From positions 1 through 58,477 of the forward strand of contig MHBF01000204.1 of the NCBI GenBank assembly GCA_001803225.1: a DNA stretch of 58,477 nt, given 5' to 3'. Shown here one piece after another: positions 42,954-51,842 of the stretch; positions within the stretch are counted from its first letter, which is position 1; the number at the start of each line of letters is the position of its first letter. The position numbers were made by a program, and so were the translations under genes. The notes below the pieces were generated by a model. It ran no database searches. It worked only from the letters and a program-made list of their open reading frames with translations, and had not been told where the DNA came from. The stretch is from Lentisphaerae bacterium GWF2_44_16 (lineage in GTDB: Bacteria; Verrucomicrobiota; Lentisphaeria; Victivallales; GWF2-45-14).

Positions 42954-42986
42954 CAAGATCTAAAAAAGAGCTTTTTTTCAATCTTG
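42954..42986 (+). terminator. AU-rich hairpin after the glycosidase-like gene
   Basis: Outer arms CAAGAT (42954-42959) and ATCTTG (42981-42986) enclose A6 and T7 tracts (42962-42978) separated by GAGC. It lies between the stop at 42933 and the next promoter, and its right arm runs into the shared motif TTGCCTATTGACA. Terminator strength is doubtful. Confidence 0.35.
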
Positions 42987-42990
42987 CCTA

Positions 42991-43018
42991 TTGACATTTC
43001 ATCCTTACCGCATATAAT
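42991..43018 (+). promoter_or_regulatory. Near-consensus promoter of the GntR/LacI regulator operon
   Basis: -35 TTGACA (42991-42996), 16-nt spacer, -10 TATAAT (43013-43018). The upstream TTGCCTA makes the 13-nt TTGCCTATTGACA (42984-42996), identical to the promoter at 39395-39407. Confidence 0.65.
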
Positions 43019-43059
43019 GTATATACACAATCATTATATTTCAATAAGGAATAATCCCG

Positions 43060-44109
43060 ATGACCAAGTGGGGTCAAGTATACAAGCCGTTGAAAGCGGC
43101 TATCTTAGGCAAAAAGCTGAAAGCCGGGGAGAGTTTTTACACGCTGGATACACTCTGTGAGAAATATAATGTCAGCAAAATAACAGCCCGAAGAGTTTTG
43201 CGCGAATTAAAGCTGGAGGGATTGCTCAGTTCGGCCGGACGGCGCGGAACAGTTGTAACTGATCCAGGGAAAAATAAAGGTAAAAATATTCTGGTTTGCC
43301 TGCCAAGTTCAAGTGATGTGGACAACAGCGTTTACAAGTATTTCCAGGGCTTTTACCACATTGAAAAAAATTGCCCTTTTAAAATTTTCCCCGTTCAATT
43401 GAAATATCTTCAGGAAAAATATAAACGTATAAATGATGAAGTCGTGCTCTCCGCCGGTTTATGGGTCGGCGAAGACAAAGACGGCAATGCGATAGAAGAT
43501 ATTACTAAGTTTAATTTTCTCACTTCAAAATTCAATCCGGTACTGATAGGAAGCTATAAAAACTTCAACGGCATCCCTTCTGTCGGTTCAGATTATTATA
43601 AGGGATTTTATGATATGACAGCTTTTGTTGTTGGCAAGGGACACAAGGATGTGGCATTTGTCAGCCCGGGCCACATTCAACTGCGCCATGCCCCGCGCTT
43701 CAAGGGATTTTTTGACGCGCTGACAGAGGGCGGAGCTCCATTCCGGCCGGAGTTGTTGAAAAGCAACCCTAAACGGGATGCTGAGGGAATAAAACAGATT
43801 ATGAATGAATTGCTCAGTCTGCCGAGGCCGCCCAGCGCGGTGATTTGTTCAAGCGATAATTTTGCGTTGATGATTTTAGATTATTGTGAAGAGAAAGGGA
43901 TTAAAGTACCGGATGATCTTGCCGTAACAGGATATGATAATATTGGAATAAGTTCAATTTCTGCTCCGCCTTTGACAACGATAGACGGCAGGGTTGAACT
44001 GCAGAGCCGGATGGTCGTCCATCTCCTTGAAAAAAGAATGGGCGGGATTGATATATCCGACGAATACGTAAAAATAGATCCCGTACTTGTAATCCGCAAT
44101 ACAGTATAA
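43060..44109 (+). CDS. GntR-type winged-helix regulator with LacI-like sugar-binding domain
   Basis: 349 aa. Residues 1-70 form a GntR winged helix (YKPLKAAILGKKLKAGESFY, KYNVSKITARRVLRELKLEGLL, GRRGTVV). Residues about 75-349 are a periplasmic-binding/LacI-type sensor (GHKDVAFVSPG, AVICSSDNFALMILDY, VPDDLAVTGYDN, APPLTTIDG), as in AraR-type regulators that sense a sugar. It heads an operon-like run with a pseudopilin (31-nt gap), a DUF4091-like and a DUF4838 protein, its likely targets. AATAAGGAA precedes the start. A strong promoter with the shared 13-nt motif lies 40 nt upstream, which could carry its operator. Confidence 0.92.
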   Translation: MTKWGQVYKPLKAAILGKKLKAGESFYTLDTLCEKYNVSKITARRVLRELKLEGLLSSAGRRGTVVTDPGKNKGKNILVCLPSSSDVDNSVYKYFQGFYHIEKNCPFKIFPVQLKYLQEKYKRINDEVVLSAGLWVGEDKDGNAIEDITKFNFLTSKFNPVLIGSYKNFNGIPSVGSDYYKGFYDMTAFVVGKGHKDVAFVSPGHIQLRHAPRFKGFFDALTEGGAPFRPELLKSNPKRDAEGIKQIMNELLSLPRPPSAVICSSDNFALMILDYCEEKGIKVPDDLAVTGYDNIGISSISAPPLTTIDGRVELQSRMVVHLLEKRMGGIDISDEYVKIDPVLVIRNTV

Positions 44110-44140
44110 CTATATCGCACATAAAAGAAGGAGCTCTGAG

Positions 44141-44809
44141 ATGAAACGAAAACACCGGGATAATAAAAATATATTTATTAGAACCCTCTTCACTCTTATC
44201 GAATTGCTGATTGTCGTTAGCATCATGGCAATCCTTATGGCAATATTGTTCCCGGCGTTGAGCACGGCGCGCAACCAGGCCAAGGCAATCAAATGCGTCA
44301 ACAACAAGAAGCAGATCGGGCTCATTTTTGCGATGTACAGCCAGGAGCAAAATGATTTTATGCCAACCTGGCGTTGGGGCGGGGCTTCTGTTTATGAGCG
44401 CTGGTATCAGGCTATTTATCTTTCGGGACATTCCAAGATGACCCGATTGGACCAATATTTAGGCTGCCCGACACCGAACCCTGTAGGCGGAACTGTAACA
44501 AAAGGAGAAACTCTCGCATATAATATGAGACTTAGCGATTTGAAAATTCTTATGGCAAATACTCCATCAAAAAAGTTTCTGGTCGGGGACTGCTCTGCCG
44601 GTTACTGGTTCCGTGAAGATCTGACTTACAGGATTTCCAGCAATTTCAATCCGGCATCCAGCAGTACATACGGTTTTTATCCCTGGCACAATAATTTAAC
44701 TTCAGGCTCCATGCTCTACCTTGATGGACACGCAAATCTCCTGAAGGTGACAAATCTTGATATACCGTCGGCTGATGGCTGGTGGTTTATGACTTACAGC
44801 AATTACTAA
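44141..44809 (+). CDS. Orphan pseudopilin (H-X9-DG family) of the GntR/LacI operon
   Basis: 222 aa. A charged leader (MKRKHRDNKN) precedes [20 protein letters not shown], the prepilin segment; the residue before Phe is Leu. The C-terminal signature is intact (HNNLTSGSMLYLDGHANLLK). GGAG lies 8 nt before the ATG. The globular part is Trp-rich near residues 70-80 and at the C-terminus. It stands between a GntR/LacI regulator and two secreted carbohydrate-active proteins, parallel to the pseudopilins at 4.7 and 32.7 kb. The secretion or pilus machinery is not in the window. Confidence 0.88.
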   Translation: MKRKHRDNKNIFIRTLFTLIELLIVVSIMAILMAILFPALSTARNQAKAIKCVNNKKQIGLIFAMYSQEQNDFMPTWRWGGASVYERWYQAIYLSGHSKMTRLDQYLGCPTPNPVGGTVTKGETLAYNMRLSDLKILMANTPSKKFLVGDCSAGYWFREDLTYRISSNFNPASSSTYGFYPWHNNLTSGSMLYLDGHANLLKVTNLDIPSADGWWFMTYSNY

Positions 44810-44834
44810 TTAAATATATACAGGAGGGCATCAA

Positions 44835-47564
44835 ATGAGGAAGCTTCTATTTTCGTTTTTTATCGGGACAATGTTATGGAACCTATCCGCGGGAGAGGCT
44901 TCATGGGAAAAAACTGAAATCGCGGGATGGGAAGCAATTGTCTTAAAAAATGATTCTGTAAGCCTGACTATCGTTCCGCGTCTGGGCGGACGGATTGTTC
45001 AGCTCTGCCCTAAAATTTTTGGACGGAATATTCTGCATACTTTCAATGATAAATTATCTTTGGACCCTCGAAATGAAGAAACGCTTCAATTCAAGTCCAG
45101 AGTCGTGGCAGGCGTGAAATTTCCGGCCTACAACAATTACGGTGGAATGTACTTTATAGCTCACGAAAACGGCATCCCCATGAATATACAGCACACCAAA
45201 TATGAACTGCCGGGAAATTTCTGGGGCACCGCGTTTGCCTACAACATAAAAAAGGAAAATTCAGATATAATATATTCTCAAACTGGCAAAGAAGGGAATC
45301 TTGAAGTCACAATTAAAATCACACTATGGGGAGAGTCGCCCGGTTTCAAATTGGAAATGACATACAGGAATCTCGGCAATGAGGCATTTCAGGAACGCAT
45401 CAGAAATCATGCCCTCTGTATGCTTGTCCCCGGCGAAGATGAAAAAATAATTCATTTTGACGCGGGGCGCGTAAATGAATATTATCTTGACAAATGGTAC
45501 TGCAAATATTACTCTCAGGATCTGGGGCCTTCCGACTGGTGGGCGTTCTACAACACTAAATCCGAAGCGCTTATGGTAATGCGTCCGTCAGGTGTGCCTC
45601 TGGATATGATGTACTTCTGGAAAGGTGACGGCGGGCTTTTCACTCTTGAACACTTCGCGTCTAAACTGATATTCAAGCCTGGGGAGGCGCATACTCTGAA
45701 CATTGATTTTGCTTTTCTCAAAGGGCTGAGCGGAGCTTCACTTGTCAATGGGAATGTCTGCATAGACCAGCAATTTCAGGGGAAAACCCTCACTTTTGAC
45801 GGGCTTGCCGTGAAAAAGGCAGGAGAGGGAAAATATCAGGTGAAAGGAACAGCTTCGGACAACAACGAAAAAAAGATAAAATTCGATACTGCCCTGGGCT
45901 GTACCAAAGATAAAGTCTCAGACACAAAACTGGAACTGCCTGAAACACTGACGCGTCCGGTAACTCTTGCATGCGACTACTATTTTGAAAACAGAAAAAT
46001 CGCGTCTGTCAGCAAATACTTCCCTGAAGAACGGGTTTACAGGAAATACCCGCGGCCCGCGGAAAACCATACTTCCCAAATATTCGGCGATACTCCCGGT
46101 TTTATGCTCTGGGGTGACGATTCGATGAGAAAAATCAGCTTCAATGAAACGCCTTCAGTGAAGATACCGGTTTCAAAGGGAATTGAGCTTTCCGCCGCAT
46201 CCAATGAAAGGGAGTCGTATCAGATATTATTTAAGGCGAAGAAGCCTTTCAACAATCTGGAGTTTGCTGTATCCAGTCTCAAAGACAACAAGGGCCATGT
46301 CATCCCTGAAACAGACATCAAAATCCACAACGTGCTCTACTATTCAGAGAAAGATAAAAAGTATCCTGACGGCTTACTGAAAAACAATCCCTTTGATCTG
46401 AAAGACGGCGATCAGGCCCATATATGGCTGACTGTTTACGCGCCACCGTTCACCTCTCCCGGCGCTTATAACGGAACGATAAAGATTTCGGCAGATGGAA
46501 GTCCAGGAGTGGCATCAATACCTCTGACTTTTAATGTTTTCGACTTTCAATTGCCTTCGCCGAGGACACTGCGGACATTTACTGATTTTCAATCCTATCG
46601 TAACTCCACCGCTGTAAATGATATTTACGATGGCAAACTAAACAAAGAAAAGTGCAGGCAATTGGCGGAAGAGTATTACAATCTCGTTGCCGAATATAAT
46701 CTTTCAGGAAATCACCTGCCTGATTTTCCTGAAGTACGCAAGGATTTCAGGGCAAAATACAATACAATTGCGGCTACTTACAACACACCGTCCGCAATTG
46801 ACGGCAATCCGCGTTTTTCGCCCGAATACTACCGTTTGTTCTGGAAGAGCTATCTCAACAAACTGGAACTGCATAAGAAACTGGGGATTTACGATATTTC
46901 AATCGCAAAGGTATGGGATGAACCCCACGCGCCGGATATAGCAATGGTTAAACGGACAGCCCTTATGCTTCGCGAATTTGACCCGCAGGTAAAAACATTT
47001 ATCGCCTTCAGGCCCGACAAGGATTTAGACGGTCTGATAGATATATGGTCGCCGGGTTTTGAACTTTGGCTGCAGAATTTTGACACCGTGCAGGAATGCA
47101 TCAAACGCAAAGAAAAAGTCTGGATTTACGGTCATGACTACGTACAATTCGATAACTATGACCCGCTGAAGCTCCGCGCCAATTACTGGAGTTTCTGGAA
47201 GTACGGCATAACAGGCACTCATCGGTCTTACGGAAACGGATTGAAATACTTTATACACGACAATAAAAGTGAACTTTATCCGTATCCCACAATCAGGATG
47301 GCCGTTACCAGGGACGGCATTGATGATTACGAATACCTCGTGATTCTCAGGGATCTGCTTAGTGTCTTGAAAAATTACCCGCAGCATGAGAACCTGATTA
47401 AAGAAGCTGAAAACATAATCAAAAATGTCCACGGCATGGTTAATTTCCCCAGCAATATGACCAATGATCCGCAGGATATCAGCGAAAACAGAAAGCAGAT
47501 CGCGGAAACAATCGTAAAAATACGCAAAGTCCTTGATAATGAATCACCCATGTTGAAATTTTAA
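44835..47564 (+). CDS. Secreted DUF4091/GH123-like glycosidase with N-terminal mutarotase-like domain
   Basis: 909 aa. Signal peptide about 1-19. Residues about 20-300 look like a galactose-mutarotase/DUF4380-type beta-sandwich (VPRLGGRIVQLCP, YGGMYFIAHENG). The C-terminal half (about 430-890) is DUF4091/GH123-like: GAYNGTIKISADG linker, barrel with an Asp695-Glu696 pair in KVWDEPHAP, and the diagnostic RMAVTRDGIDDYEYLVILRDLL. GH123 enzymes use an adjacent Asp-Glu pair in substrate-assisted cleavage of N-acetylhexosaminides, so such an activity is plausible but the substrate is not certain. AGGAGG precedes the ATG by 7 nt. It lies 25 nt after the pseudopilin and 22 nt before the DUF4838 gene. 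Confidence 0.87.
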   Translation: MRKLLFSFFIGTMLWNLSAGEASWEKTEIAGWEAIVLKNDSVSLTIVPRLGGRIVQLCPKIFGRNILHTFNDKLSLDPRNEETLQFKSRVVAGVKFPAYNNYGGMYFIAHENGIPMNIQHTKYELPGNFWGTAFAYNIKKENSDIIYSQTGKEGNLEVTIKITLWGESPGFKLEMTYRNLGNEAFQERIRNHALCMLVPGEDEKIIHFDAGRVNEYYLDKWYCKYYSQDLGPSDWWAFYNTKSEALMVMRPSGVPLDMMYFWKGDGGLFTLEHFASKLIFKPGEAHTLNIDFAFLKGLSGASLVNGNVCIDQQFQGKTLTFDGLAVKKAGEGKYQVKGTASDNNEKKIKFDTALGCTKDKVSDTKLELPETLTRPVTLACDYYFENRKIASVSKYFPEERVYRKYPRPAENHTSQIFGDTPGFMLWGDDSMRKISFNETPSVKIPVSKGIELSAASNERESYQILFKAKKPFNNLEFAVSSLKDNKGHVIPETDIKIHNVLYYSEKDKKYPDGLLKNNPFDLKDGDQAHIWLTVYAPPFTSPGAYNGTIKISADGSPGVASIPLTFNVFDFQLPSPRTLRTFTDFQSYRNSTAVNDIYDGKLNKEKCRQLAEEYYNLVAEYNLSGNHLPDFPEVRKDFRAKYNTIAATYNTPSAIDGNPRFSPEYYRLFWKSYLNKLELHKKLGIYDISIAKVWDEPHAPDIAMVKRTALMLREFDPQVKTFIAFRPDKDLDGLIDIWSPGFELWLQNFDTVQECIKRKEKVWIYGHDYVQFDNYDPLKLRANYWSFWKYGITGTHRSYGNGLKYFIHDNKSELYPYPTIRMAVTRDGIDDYEYLVILRDLLSVLKNYPQHENLIKEAENIIKNVHGMVNFPSNMTNDPQDISENRKQIAETIVKIRKVLDNESPMLKF

Positions 47565-47586
47565 CACGAGAAGGGATAACCGGCTT

Positions 47587-49962
47587 ATGCACAGCAGATG
47601 GATACTGATTTTTTTCATGACAGTTTCTGCGGTTTCAGGGCTCCGGGCATTTGAAGTTCCGCTCAAAGACACTGCGATTAAGGTGGATTGCGGAAGCACA
47701 GCCATGCCAAGCTGTTCCCTTGCCGCCTCTGAACTTCGGGATTATCTAAAAAAGATCAGCGGCATTGAGTTGCAGATAACAAAAAATTTCGATGATACAA
47801 AGAGCACGATAATTATCGGTTATGGCGAAATTGCCGCAAAATACGGGATAAAGGCAGACGATATTCCGTCTGGTGGATTTAAGATTGTTGTCAGGCCGGA
47901 CATCAGAAAAGTTTTTCTTCTGGGCAATGATAACGGCAATCCGTTTTATCGCGGCGCGATGTGCAACAGGGAATATGATTTCGGCAGTCTTTACGCTGTT
48001 TATGAACTGTTGGACCGCTGGGGCTGCCGCTGGTATTGGCCCGGGGAGATTGGAGAAGTAATTCCTGAAATAAAATCCCTGATTTTGCAGGATGGAGAAC
48101 AGATAATTGTCCCGGATTTTTCCGACCGCAATTTCTGTGTATCGCCAACACCTCCGGAGTTTTGGGGAAAACAGGAAAAATGGTCTGACAAGCAGAAGTC
48201 ACAAGCGGAAACCGCTTTCAGAGAATATCGTCTCTGGGCACTGCGAAACCGCGCGGGCAATACTCTTGCTTACGTGAGCAGACATCATTATCCCGACTGG
48301 TTCGCTCTCTGGAATAAAAAACACCCTGAATATCTGGGATTGTACAGAGGAAAACGAGGTTGCGACGCGCAGCCTGAACGTTCAAAACTCTGTACTTCAA
48401 ACCCGGCAGTCGCTGAAGCCGTCGCGCAGTTGGCTGTGGATTATTTTCAGAAAACCCCTTCGGCGGTGTGCTATTCCATTTGCGAACAGGACGGTTCACC
48501 GGGATTTTGTGAATGTCCCAAATGCACGGAACTCAATGGAAAAATCTCGCCCTTTGACAAACTTCCATCCCTGAGCGACCGTTATGCTTTGTTCTGGAAC
48601 AGTGTCGGAAAGATTGTACGTGAAAAATGTCCCGGCAAATATCTGGGCGTCTATGTTTATTCCCGTTATTCAGCCATTCCTGAAACAGTAAAAAAACTGG
48701 ACCCGGCATTGCGTCTGGTATTATGCAACGGATGCCGGATTGACTGGCATATATACCGTTATCTTGTGGATGGGTGGGGGAAATTAACGCCAAACCCTAC
48801 ATGTTTTTATCTGACACCCATACCGGGGGCTTATGGTTCAAATTTCTTTTCCTATCCCTGGTGTGCGCATGAGAATATATCAAAGGCAATGAAGTATTTT
48901 AAAGAGCATAACGTGGCAGGTTACAGGGCGCCCGCATATTCGCTGGATGCCAACTGGATTGCGGCGGCCCCCATGCATTACCTCTATGCAAAAGCTTCAT
49001 GGAAAGCCAATATTGATACAGACCGTGAAATGAGGGATTTCTGCCAGATGTTTTTCAAAGAGGCATCGGAAAAAATGGCGGATTACTTTAAAACACTGGA
49101 AGCTGCTTTGAAATCACAGTTTAACACGGCGGAAATAGAACGCATGAACGCGGAAGCGGAAACTCTGGAAAATCAGGAATCTTTCAGCGCCGAATCCGTG
49201 CAGAAACTTTATTCCCCTGAATTGGTCAGGCAGCTCAGGGCAAAACTTGAAGACGCATTGAAAGAGTCTCAAACCCCTATTGTCAGGGAAAGGATTGCTC
49301 TGTTCATGCAGAATATACATTTTCTTGAGCTCGACATCGCAGCGTCAAAAGCTTATCTCAAGTGGCATTCAAATCCTTCAGGTGAAAATAATCTATCAGA
49401 GTTAACCCGGATTTGCCGTCAGCGCGCGGAACTGCTCTCATCAATCAATCCGTTCTCCGGCGTAATCGATTTCGGCATGGCCTTTCAGCACGACCGCGAC
49501 GGAAGAGCTTACAACTTTAATTTTGAAAATGAAAAATTAACATTCAAAGACTCTTTTGAAAAGAAACGTCTGAACAGATGGGTTGAGTATTCCTTTTTCG
49601 AGGGCATCAGCAATGAAAAAGCCTCTGACGGGACTTCCAGCATTAAGCTGAGGGTTTCCGGCAAAGGCGAAACGGCATTACGGCGAAATATAAAAGTGAT
49701 ACCCGGCAAAGAATATAAAATATCCTATGACACTTTGCTGGAAGACAGCGCTTCCGTTCTCCGCATGCGCATTACCGCAGGCAACAAAACATTGCTGAAC
49801 TCTTTAACACAGTCCCCTGCCCCTGACAAATGGGTACATACCGAAAAAACATTTAAGGCATCTCCCGACACAGATAACATCACCATTTATTTTATAGTAT
49901 ACGGCAAGAAAACCGACACTAAAATTTATCTCGACAACGTAGAATTATACAGGATGGATTGA
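47587..49962 (+). CDS. Secreted DUF4838 protein with GH67N-like N-terminus and C-terminal carbohydrate-binding domain
   Basis: 791 aa. Signal peptide about 1-21. Residues about 22-150 match the alpha-glucuronidase N-terminal-like fold (AASELRDYLKKISGIEL, GSLYAVYELLDRWGCRWYWPGE). About 190-480 is DUF4838 (SICEQDGSPGFCECPKC, GVYVYSRYSAIPETVKK). A helical region (about 480-620) and a CBM-like jelly roll (about 645-791, ending IYLDNVELYRM) follow. DUF4838 proteins are found in glycan-degradation loci and are thought to be glycosidases related to alpha-glucuronidases; the activity here is unproven. It ends 10 nt before the convergent HD-domain gene, without a visible terminator. Confidence 0.87.
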   Translation: MHSRWILIFFMTVSAVSGLRAFEVPLKDTAIKVDCGSTAMPSCSLAASELRDYLKKISGIELQITKNFDDTKSTIIIGYGEIAAKYGIKADDIPSGGFKIVVRPDIRKVFLLGNDNGNPFYRGAMCNREYDFGSLYAVYELLDRWGCRWYWPGEIGEVIPEIKSLILQDGEQIIVPDFSDRNFCVSPTPPEFWGKQEKWSDKQKSQAETAFREYRLWALRNRAGNTLAYVSRHHYPDWFALWNKKHPEYLGLYRGKRGCDAQPERSKLCTSNPAVAEAVAQLAVDYFQKTPSAVCYSICEQDGSPGFCECPKCTELNGKISPFDKLPSLSDRYALFWNSVGKIVREKCPGKYLGVYVYSRYSAIPETVKKLDPALRLVLCNGCRIDWHIYRYLVDGWGKLTPNPTCFYLTPIPGAYGSNFFSYPWCAHENISKAMKYFKEHNVAGYRAPAYSLDANWIAAAPMHYLYAKASWKANIDTDREMRDFCQMFFKEASEKMADYFKTLEAALKSQFNTAEIERMNAEAETLENQESFSAESVQKLYSPELVRQLRAKLEDALKESQTPIVRERIALFMQNIHFLELDIAASKAYLKWHSNPSGENNLSELTRICRQRAELLSSINPFSGVIDFGMAFQHDRDGRAYNFNFENEKLTFKDSFEKKRLNRWVEYSFFEGISNEKASDGTSSIKLRVSGKGETALRRNIKVIPGKEYKISYDTLLEDSASVLRMRITAGNKTLLNSLTQSPAPDKWVHTEKTFKASPDTDNITIYFIVYGKKTDTKIYLDNVELYRMD

Positions 49963-49972
49963 AGCCGTAATT

Positions 49973-50635
49973 TTATCTCGTCCCGGAAACTTCGGTGTTC
50001 AGGGCCTTGAAGAAATCATCCATAAAACTCGCTCTTATCGCGGCCAGCGAACGGCCTGTTTCTGTCAGCATTTTCCCGGGGACGTTGCGGAGCTTTACGA
50101 GGTATTCGCGGTAGGCCGTGTCGCCGGAACTGTAGGCTTCAGAGGCAAGGGCTTCCTTTTCGGTATTGTGCAACTTCGCGCCCGTCCTTCCCGCGAAATG
50201 AAAAGCCCTGCCAATGCCGACCGCTCCGATTGAATCGAGTTTGTCGGCATCATAGACTATTTTTTCATTGAGCGTTTCGGGCCTGTTCTGTCCGCGGTAA
50301 CGGTGGCGGAGTATGCAGAGCGAAATTTCCTTCTGCATCGCGGTGTCGGTGAAGCCGCATTTTTCGAGAAAAGGGATTGCTAGTTTCGCGCCGTATTCGG
50401 CATGGCATATCGCACCGTTCGCGGCCAGTTCTTCGGGACGGGCTATGTCATGAAGCAGGGCGGCAAGTTCAACAATGCGGACATCGGCGCCGCTTTCCCT
50501 TTCCAGTATAAGTCTGGAATTTTGAAGCACCCTTGTAACATGCTCGAAATCATGGCATCCGGGAGCACTTTCAAGATGTTCCTCCACAAGCGAGGAAAGG
50601 TGTACAAATTTTTCAGTATACGTTTTATCGTCCAT
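49973..50635 (-). CDS. HD-domain phosphohydrolase
   Basis: 220 aa. The metal-binding HD pattern is seen as H28-D (CHDFEHVTRV), H62-D63 (LLHDIA), a following H in CHAEYGA, and the distal Asp in YDADKLDSIGAVGIGRAFHF, as in the YedJ/predicted-HD family of small nucleotide or phosphate-ester hydrolases. Cytosolic. It lies immediately downstream of the LegB-like dehydratase gene on the same strand (9-nt gap), so they are probably co-transcribed, but a functional link is not obvious. Confidence 0.85.
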   Translation of the reverse strand: MDDKTYTEKFVHLSSLVEEHLESAPGCHDFEHVTRVLQNSRLILERESGADVRIVELAALLHDIARPEELAANGAICHAEYGAKLAIPFLEKCGFTDTAMQKEISLCILRHRYRGQNRPETLNEKIVYDADKLDSIGAVGIGRAFHFAGRTGAKLHNTEKEALASEAYSSGDTAYREYLVKLRNVPGKMLTETGRSLAAIRASFMDDFFKALNTEVSGTR

Positions 50636-50644
50636 AGGGATTTT

Positions 50645-51643
50645 TCAGAGATTGTAAATCCCGGCTTTGTATTTTGAGAGGTTTTCCGGGACTTTGAACC
50701 ATTCCACAGTTTCGGCAAGACCTGCTTCCAGTGAATACCGGGGTTTCCAACCGGTAAGCTCTGTTATTTTTTTATTCGAACCGAGAAGGCGGCGGACTTC
50801 GCTTTTGTCCGGCCTGATCCGCTGGGCGTCCTCTTCTATTCCGGCTTTCGGGTTTATCATTCCGATAAGCTGTTTTGCGACATCGCCTATGGCATGCTCC
50901 GTCTGAGCGGCAATGTTGATTTCCTCTCCGATTGTTTTATCGGACTCAGCGATTTTGACGAAAGCATCGACTGTATCTTTGCAGTAATTCAAATCGCGCG
51001 TCGGAGTAATATCACCGAGTTTAATTTTCTGAATTCCGGAGAGAAGCTGTGTTATCACGGTCGGGATGAAAGCCCTTGCCGACTGGCGCGGGCCATAAGT
51101 GTTGAAGGGCCTGACGATAGATACCGGAAGCTCAAAGGAACGGTAAAAGGATTCCGCAAGCCTGTCCGCTCCGATTTTAGTGGCGCTGTAAGGGGACTGT
51201 CCCTGATAAGGATGCTTTTCGTCGATGGGAACGTATTGAGCGGTGCCGTAAACTTCGGAAGTCGAAGTGACAAGGAGTTTTTCAACATTCAGGTCACGGG
51301 AGGCCTGGAGCACATTCAGTGTGCCTTTGATATTTGTATCGACATAAGAATCAGGGGAATGGTAACTGAAAGGAATTGCGATCAGCGCGGCGAGATGAAA
51401 AACCACATCGACATTTTCAATAGCTTTGCGAACGCCGTTGGGGTCGCGTATGTCTCCGGCGAAAACTTCCATGTTTTTCAGTTTTTCACCAGGCAAACTG
51501 TCGAGCCATCCCCATGAATTGAAGGAATTGTAATAGACAAAAGCCTTAACGCCGCCCGCTTTTTCCAAAAGAAGCTCCGCAAGGTGCGAGCCGATAAAGC
51601 CGTCAGCGCCAGTAACCAGTACTTTTTTATTTTTTAAATCCAT
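50645..51643 (-). CDS. legB: NAD-dependent nucleotide-sugar 4,6-dehydratase, LegB-like (extended SDR)
   Basis: 332 aa from the ATG at 51643 (GGGGAG 8 nt upstream); a longer frame to 51694 lacks this site. Rossmann motif GADGFIGSHL (12-21), YYNSFNSWGWLDSL at 38-50 which is characteristic of the LegB/legionaminic-acid branch, TSTSEVYG, and catalytic Y152-x3-K156 (PYSATK). LegB-type enzymes convert an NDP-GlcNAc to the 4-keto-6-deoxy sugar, the first step to legionaminic acid or bacillosamine-like sugars of surface glycans. The rest of the pathway (LegC, H, G, I, F) is not in the window, so the end product is uncertain. Confidence 0.82.
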   Translation of the reverse strand: MDLKNKKVLVTGADGFIGSHLAELLLEKAGGVKAFVYYNSFNSWGWLDSLPGEKLKNMEVFAGDIRDPNGVRKAIENVDVVFHLAALIAIPFSYHSPDSYVDTNIKGTLNVLQASRDLNVEKLLVTSTSEVYGTAQYVPIDEKHPYQGQSPYSATKIGADRLAESFYRSFELPVSIVRPFNTYGPRQSARAFIPTVITQLLSGIQKIKLGDITPTRDLNYCKDTVDAFVKIAESDKTIGEEINIAAQTEHAIGDVAKQLIGMINPKAGIEEDAQRIRPDKSEVRRLLGSNKKITELTGWKPRYSLEAGLAETVEWFKVPENLSKYKAGIYNL

Positions 51644-51707
51644 AATAAATACTCCCCGCACTTTCAGGCAAAAAGTTATTCTTTGAAATGCCAAAATGCA
51701 AGAACGG

Positions 51708-51808
51708 AACCACGGAATACTCAGAATACTCGGAAAGAAAGAGAAGATTTAAAAAAAAGCTCTTAGAAATATCTTAATTTTTCCGTGTCTTCTGTGTGTT
51801 CCGTGGTT
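51708..51808. repeat. Long imperfect inverted repeat (CACGGAA-type) downstream of the small basic protein gene
   Basis: Left arm from AACCACGGAA (51708-51717) and right arm ending TTCCGTGGTT (51799-51808) are complementary over about 29 nt with few mismatches (CAGAA/TTCTG and CGGAAA/TTTCCG also pair). The 42-nt centre is A/T rich. It lies between the 96-aa gene and the LegB-like gene and resembles dispersed palindromic intergenic repeats. Confidence 0.6.
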
Positions 51809-51842
51809 TTATATCTTTTTCCCAATCCGTGCGAAAGCTGTT

